The translations under genes and the position numbers were made by a program. The notes under the pieces were generated by a model. It had not been told where the DNA came from, did not search any database, and was given only the letters and a program-made list of their open reading frames with translations. Positions 5,808 through 9,008 of a stretch of DNA of 9,008 nt are shown here, one piece after another. Position 1 is the stretch's first letter, and each line of letters begins with the position of its first letter. Origin of the DNA: an uncultured Eubacteriales bacterium (GTDB taxonomy: Bacteria; Bacillota; Clostridia; Oscillospirales; Oscillospiraceae); contig URQA01000103.1 in NCBI GenBank assembly GCA_900549885.1, positions 1 to 9,008 on the forward strand. The letters run 5' to 3'.

Positions 5808-5849
5808 ATCTCTGTCTCCCGTATCATGCGGACGCAGGGTCCGGTAATT

Positions 5850-5866
5850 CATAGCTTTTCTCTATG
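5850..5866 (-). promoter_or_regulatory. Inverted repeat at the predicted start of the suf transcript
   Basis: CATAG and CTATG arms separated by seven bases lie exactly where transcription from the 5873-5901 promoter should begin. Such a placement would suit an operator, but five-base arms can arise by chance. It does not match a recognisable IscR or SufR site. Confidence 0.25.
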
Positions 5867-5872
5867 TTTTGA

Positions 5873-5901
5873 AGTATATCATTATTCTTCCCAAAAGTCA
5901 A
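5873..5901 (-). promoter_or_regulatory. Strong sigma-A promoter of the suf-like operon
   Basis: On the minus strand a -35 TTGACT (5896-5901) and a -10 TATACT (5873-5878) have a 17-base spacer; TGA directly before the -10 makes it an extended -10 type. The predicted start is near 5866, leaving a leader of about 58 bases before the ATPase start codon. Confidence 0.8.
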
Positions 5902-5981
5902 CCATATCTATCCTCTTGCAGACTGCTTTTGTCAGAATGGCTTTCTTGTTCATAAGATGGGAGAGAAAGGAGGCATTTGCT

Positions 5982-6671
5982 ATGGAAAATGCGACGATGA
6001 ACTGCCCCCAGAATGCCAACCAGCTCTCCAGCGACCAACAGGAGGTGTTCCAGAGGGTATGGCGCCGGGTGATGGAGTCTGCCGGTCAAGGCGCTGCCGC
6101 TGCGGGCTGCGGTGATCTGCCCTGTGTCTGCGCCGTATCTGAAGAGGATGAGAGTAAGGCAAAGGCCAAGCCATTGATGCCAGTGGCCCTGGGAGAGCAA
6201 TCCTCTCCACACCGGGGACTTGATTTCCCGGTAAGCGGAGAGAGTTCACGCCTGGGTCCCAGCTCCGCCGCCTATGGGGAGCAGCTCCAGCGCCAGATTA
6301 CGGATGCTCTGGAGAGCTGGCAGCTGTACCGATACCTGGCCCGCCGGTCCGGAGGAGACGGGCGCGGACGGATGCTGTCCGCCATGGCCTCGGAGAAGCA
6401 CAAGGCCGCCCGTCGGCTGGCTGCGGCCTATTTTCTGATTTCTGGGGTGCGGTTTTGGCCGGTGGATCGGCTGGCCGCACCGGAGATCCCCTCTTACCTA
6501 GGCAGCGTCCGGCGGGCCTACCTGGCCGAGCAGCAGCGGGAACAGGCATATCTTCTGGCCGGGGATGATACCACCGATACGGCATTGGCTGAGCTATACC
6601 AGGACTTGGCGGGGCTGAGTCGGGAGCACGGAGAACAGCTGCGGGCGATTCTAGAGCAAAGTCGGTTTTGA
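5982..6671 (+). CDS. Ferritin-like-domain protein, divergent from the suf-like operon
   Basis: A 229-residue protein whose C-terminal half (about 97-227) resembles ferritin-like four-helix proteins. The proposed helices are 99-122 (E111), 131-154 (E138, H140), 175-193 (E183, E187) and 199-226 (E204, E215, H216). The glutamates and histidines are spaced roughly as carboxylate di-metal ligands, but the classic rubrerythrin E-x-x-H spacing is not exact, so metal binding is inferred. SGVRFWP (154-160) and PSYLGSVRRAYLAEQQ (170-185) are conserved-looking blocks. The N-terminal ~95 residues are low-complexity and include CGDLPCVC (43-50). The ATG at 5982 with AAAGGAGG upstream is preferred over the longer frame from 5826, whose added sequence crosses the suf promoter. 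A weak promoter (TTGTCA at 5929, TAAGAT at 5953) is possible. A role in iron or oxidative stress is suggested, not shown. Confidence 0.75.
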   Translation: MENATMNCPQNANQLSSDQQEVFQRVWRRVMESAGQGAAAAGCGDLPCVCAVSEEDESKAKAKPLMPVALGEQSSPHRGLDFPVSGESSRLGPSSAAYGEQLQRQITDALESWQLYRYLARRSGGDGRGRMLSAMASEKHKAARRLAAAYFLISGVRFWPVDRLAAPEIPSYLGSVRRAYLAEQQREQAYLLAGDDTTDTALAELYQDLAGLSREHGEQLRAILEQSRF

Positions 6672-6683
6672 GAAAAACGGGCA

Positions 6684-6712
6684 AGGGACCCGGGCGTTTC
6701 GCCCGGGTCCCT
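6684..6712. terminator. Perfect 13-base hairpin between convergent genes
   Basis: AGGGACCCGGGCG and its exact complement enclose a TTT loop. On plus, after the ferritin-like gene, no T-run follows, so it is not a canonical terminator there. On minus, after the PspC gene, TTTTT appears seven bases past the stem. The rest of 6672-6823 shows no gene. Confidence 0.55.
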
Positions 6713-6823
6713 GAGATGGTCCCAAAATACGATACCCTGTTCGGCGGCTGGGTCGCGCCTGCCACCGTGTACGTTGTCGGGGAACCGTTCGCTTTTCTCC
6801 ATTCCCGCTTGGCTTGACGGCGC

Positions 6824-7027
6824 TCAGTAGCCAGGATAGATGGTGCTCTTTTTGGGGACGATGAAAGCGGCGATGATATATACCCACAGGGACAGGCCGC
6901 CAGCAAAGATCAAAATGGCGGTGGCCACCCGAACTAGGGTGGGGTCAATGCCGAAATATTCGGCAATACCGCCGCACACGCCGCAGATGGTGGCGTCACG
7001 GCCCTCGGTACGGTACAGTCGTTTCAT
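6824..7027 (-). CDS. PspC-domain small membrane protein
   Basis: A 67-residue PspC-family protein, related to the membrane-bound component of phage-shock type envelope stress responses and to YvlC of Bacillus. The family block is clear: KRLYRTEGRDATICGVCGGI (2-21), then AEYFGIDPTLVRV (22-34), then a single hydrophobic helix (about 35-59, ending IIAAFIVPKK). The short length is normal for stand-alone PspC domains in Firmicutes. The ATG at 7027 is preceded by AGGAGG nine bases upstream. It follows the HAAS-DUF4097 gene by 108 bases with no clear terminator, so it may be read from that operon as well as from its own extended -10 promoter at 7075-7083. Confidence 0.93.
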   Translation of the reverse strand: MKRLYRTEGRDATICGVCGGIAEYFGIDPTLVRVATAILIFAGGLSLWVYIIAAFIVPKKSTIYPGY

Positions 7028-7074
7028 GATGGGGACCTCCTATTCAAATCCGATGAAGTTCTTTTGATGATACC

Positions 7075-7083
7075 AGTATAGCA
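7075..7083 (-). promoter_or_regulatory. Extended -10 promoter of the PspC gene
   Basis: TGCTATACT on the minus strand is a good extended -10 element. No convincing -35 hexamer lies 17 bases upstream, where a T-rich run is found instead. The predicted start is near 7068, about 40 bases before the start codon. Confidence 0.5.
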
Positions 7084-7135
7084 GAACCCCATGAAAAAAT
7101 CCTTGGCCTTGTCTTAAAAAATCATGAAATTTGGG

Positions 7136-8596
7136 TCAATATTTCCGCAGCTCTATATCGCCGCTGACTGTCGTCATGGTATAGGTGTGTGTCCCGCCGC
7201 CGCCGTAGACGGCGCCCTGGCTGGTGCGGGTTAAGGGAAAGTCGGAGAAGAACTCGCCGCTGGTGGTTTTGTAGCGAAGGGTGAAGGGTCCAACGTCAGG
7301 GATGCGAGCCCAGCAGTCGCCGGATTTAGAGGAAAGTTCCATGGCATCCGGAAGGAGAGCGGTCTCCAAACGGATGTCGCCGCTCATAGAGGACAGGCGG
7401 ACCTGTTCCGCCGAGCCGGCCAGTTCCACATCACCACTCATGGAGCACAGGGAAACCTGGTCCATATGGCCCTGGAGGCGGATGTCGCCGCTCATAGTCT
7501 CCGCTTGGGCGCAGCCGGTGAGGCCAGAGACCCGGAGGTCGCCGCTGGCAGATTTGAAATACAGCCGACCGCAGGCGGAAAAGTCGCCGGACAGATCGCC
7601 GCTGGTGGTTTTAACAGACAGCCGCTCCAGGTCGAAACCGTCGTCCAGCGCCACGTCGCCGTTGACAGCGGACACCTGGATAAATTCCCAACGGCGCCGG
7701 GGCAGATAGAGCTCCACGTCGGCGGAGGACAGGCCCCGGAGAAAGAAGAAGGAAGAGCTGGCGGTCTTGCCCTGGCGGATCGCCAAGACTCCCTTATCGG
7801 TGACCTTCACTTCCAACTGGTCCACGTCGCCCTCCAGCCGGATGCAGTCGTCTGCTCCATCCAGCAGGTGAATGGTCACATCGCCGTTGACTGTCTGGAC
7901 GTCCACCCCCCTCAGGCCCTGAGAGGGAATGGGGCCGCCTGAAGCGTCGAGGGTGGAGCTGCTTTCAGCGAAGAAGCCGCCCTTCTCTTTATCATATCCA
8001 AAGGAGAGCTGCCAGCTTTTCTTGCCTGTGGCGTCGGAATTGTCGATGGACACGTCCCAGCTCTTGCCGTGGTCCGGGCTGTCGGCCTGGACGGCGCTGC
8101 CGCCGGGGGCGGCGGTGTCCGCAGCCTGCGCCCGGTCCTGTTTGTCGGCGGGTTCATTGAAGTGGAACTCGAGCGACCCATCGTCACTGCGCCAGGAGGA
8201 CTTGCGCACCTGACGCGCCGCATCCCGGGCTTGCCGGAGCGCGTCCTTGGCCTGGTCCATGGCGTTTTCCACGATCTCGTCCACGCTGCTGAGCAGGTCG
8301 TCCAAGTCGCGCTTGGCCTTTTCCTGTTCCTCGTAAGGGTGGAGGGTTAGTCGAGGCAGCTCCTCCTCCGGGTCCAGGCCTTTGAGGTAGTCCAGCAGCT
8401 CGTCCACATCTCCTAACTCATCCAGGGACTGGTCAAAGGCGGCGGAGTCCTCCATACCGCCGGCCACCATGTCTTGATACCGGCGGTAGAGATTGTCGGA
8501 CAGCTCTTCGACCAGCTCCGTCTTGGCGGTGGAGTGGGGGGCGGCGGACAGGCGGCTGGCCACCGCATTGGTGAATCTCAGTTTCATTTTATCCAT
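7136..8596 (-). CDS. HAAS (DUF1700-like) plus DUF4097 beta-repeat protein
   Basis: A 486-residue protein in three parts. Residues 1-75 form a helical HAAS/DUF1700-like domain (ELVEELSDNLYRRY; DQSLDELGDVDELLDYL), the type usually paired with a PadR regulator. Residues 90-135 are a charged helical, probably coiled-coil, segment, followed by an Asp/Ala/Gly-rich linker to about 220. Residues 230-486 form a DUF4097 beta-solenoid-like region with ten turns marked by (N/S)-G-D/E: VNGDV 236 and 311, TSGDL 331, ASGDL 350, MSGDI 368, MSGDV 386, MSGDI 404, KSGDC 424, TSGEF 445, VSGDI 477. No signal peptide or membrane span is visible. The ATG at 8596 is chosen over an upstream in-frame TTG at 8602 because GAGGAG is eight bases before it. 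It begins two bases after the padR stop. By analogy with YvlB of Bacillus it likely belongs to an envelope-stress module. Confidence 0.88.
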   Translation of the reverse strand: MDKMKLRFTNAVASRLSAAPHSTAKTELVEELSDNLYRRYQDMVAGGMEDSAAFDQSLDELGDVDELLDYLKGLDPEEELPRLTLHPYEEQEKAKRDLDDLLSSVDEIVENAMDQAKDALRQARDAARQVRKSSWRSDDGSLEFHFNEPADKQDRAQAADTAAPGGSAVQADSPDHGKSWDVSIDNSDATGKKSWQLSFGYDKEKGGFFAESSSTLDASGGPIPSQGLRGVDVQTVNGDVTIHLLDGADDCIRLEGDVDQLEVKVTDKGVLAIRQGKTASSSFFFLRGLSSADVELYLPRRRWEFIQVSAVNGDVALDDGFDLERLSVKTTSGDLSGDFSACGRLYFKSASGDLRVSGLTGCAQAETMSGDIRLQGHMDQVSLCSMSGDVELAGSAEQVRLSSMSGDIRLETALLPDAMELSSKSGDCWARIPDVGPFTLRYKTTSGEFFSDFPLTRTSQGAVYGGGGTHTYTMTTVSGDIELRKY

Positions 8597-8598
8597 GA

Positions 8599-8937
8599 TC
8601 AATGCTCCTCTTCAACGGAAATCAGGGCGTCCAGCAGAGCCCGGGTATGCTCCCACTCCGCGATGTTGTCTGCCCACTGCCGACGGCCCTGGTCGGTGAT
8701 GGCGTAGTAGCGGCGGCGGGCGCCAGGGCCATCCGCACCCCAATAGGAGGTGATGAGGCCGTTTTGCTCCAGCCGTTTAAACGCGGTGTACAGGGTGGCC
8801 TCCTTGAAGCCATACTCCCCATTGGTGCGCTGCTGGATATTTTTATTGATCTCATAACCATAGTTGTCCCCGCGCATCAATTGTGTTAAAATAATAGTGT
8901 CCGTATGGCCTCGCAGGGTGTCTGCCGAGATGGACAT
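8599..8937 (-). CDS. PadR-family transcriptional regulator
   Basis: A 112-residue winged-helix protein of the short PadR (subfamily 2) type, which represses nearby operons as a dimer and usually its own gene. The family features are ILTQLMRGDNYGYEINKNI (16-34), the recognition region F-K-E-A-T-L-Y-T-A-F-K-R-L-E (44-57), the wing with RRRYYAITDQGRRQW (74-88) and a C-terminal helix for dimer contacts. The ATG at 8937 has AAAGGAG nine bases upstream. Its stop lies two bases from the HAAS-DUF4097 start; this pairing recurs in Firmicutes, where the HAAS protein and PspC are the likely targets. No promoter or ATGT/ACAT-type operator is visible in the 71 bases upstream, so control elements lie past the window edge. 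Confidence 0.94.
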   Translation of the reverse strand: MSISADTLRGHTDTIILTQLMRGDNYGYEINKNIQQRTNGEYGFKEATLYTAFKRLEQNGLITSYWGADGPGARRRYYAITDQGRRQWADNIAEWEHTRALLDALISVEEEH

Positions 8938-9008
8938 AAGATCCGCTCCTTTCTCATCTGCATTGGCGCTGGCTCAGATAGGCGCATTCCGCCGGGCCGA
9001 AGGGCCTG

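Noticed and set aside
7298..8420. Repeated short motifs such as cgccgct in the DUF4097 gene, considered as a CRISPR or DNA repeat array
   Set aside because: They encode the recurring SGD turns of the protein; the units differ in length and sequence and have no spacer structure.

Overview
The window looks like a GC-rich Firmicutes chromosome, most likely Clostridia of the Oscillospiraceae/Flavonifractor type. The support is strong AGGAGG-like ribosome binding sites, sigma-A type promoters, the asp23-fakA pair, a two-gene SUF-like minimal Fe-S system (ATPase plus one SufB/SufD scaffold), and a PadR / HAAS-DUF4097 / PspC set. The genus is inferred. Nearly everything is on the minus strand; only two genes are on plus.

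Layout by coordinate. (1) 1-938, minus: an Asp23/Gls24 protein followed by the start of a FakA/YloV-type DhaL-domain gene that runs off the left edge. The last ~49 visible residues of that gene no longer resemble the family. (2) 939-1147: a back-to-back promoter region. It serves asp23 on one side and a 63-residue membrane micro-protein (1148-1339, plus) on the other. (3) 1349-1382: a strong bidirectional terminator where that gene meets a minus-strand membrane-protein cassette. (4) 1382-3552, minus: a cassette made only of membrane proteins. A short MFS-like carrier overlaps a 110-residue multi-spanning protein, which overlaps the first of a tandem row of ~50-residue single-span proteins. Four of these are intact and one is apparently broken. 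They were read directly from the sequence, because overlapping open frames in this high-GC stretch hide them.

(5) 3613-5901, minus: promoter, SufC-like ATPase, SufB/SufD-like scaffold, PaaI-type thioesterase, terminator; probably one transcript. (6) 5982-6671, plus: a ferritin-like protein divergent from the Fe-S operon. (7) 6684-6712: a long perfect hairpin between convergent genes. (8) 6824-8937, minus: PadR regulator, HAAS-DUF4097 adhesin-like beta-repeat protein, PspC protein. This resembles an envelope-stress module comparable with yvlBC of Bacillus.

The most novel part is the membrane-only cassette at 1382-3552. Its row of tiny bitopic proteins shares a layout: a short N-terminus often carrying an A-L-D-I/L motif, one hydrophobic helix, and a basic C-terminal tail. 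No function can be assigned from sequence alone. The second point worth checking is the abrupt loss of family resemblance inside the fakA-like gene near base 148.
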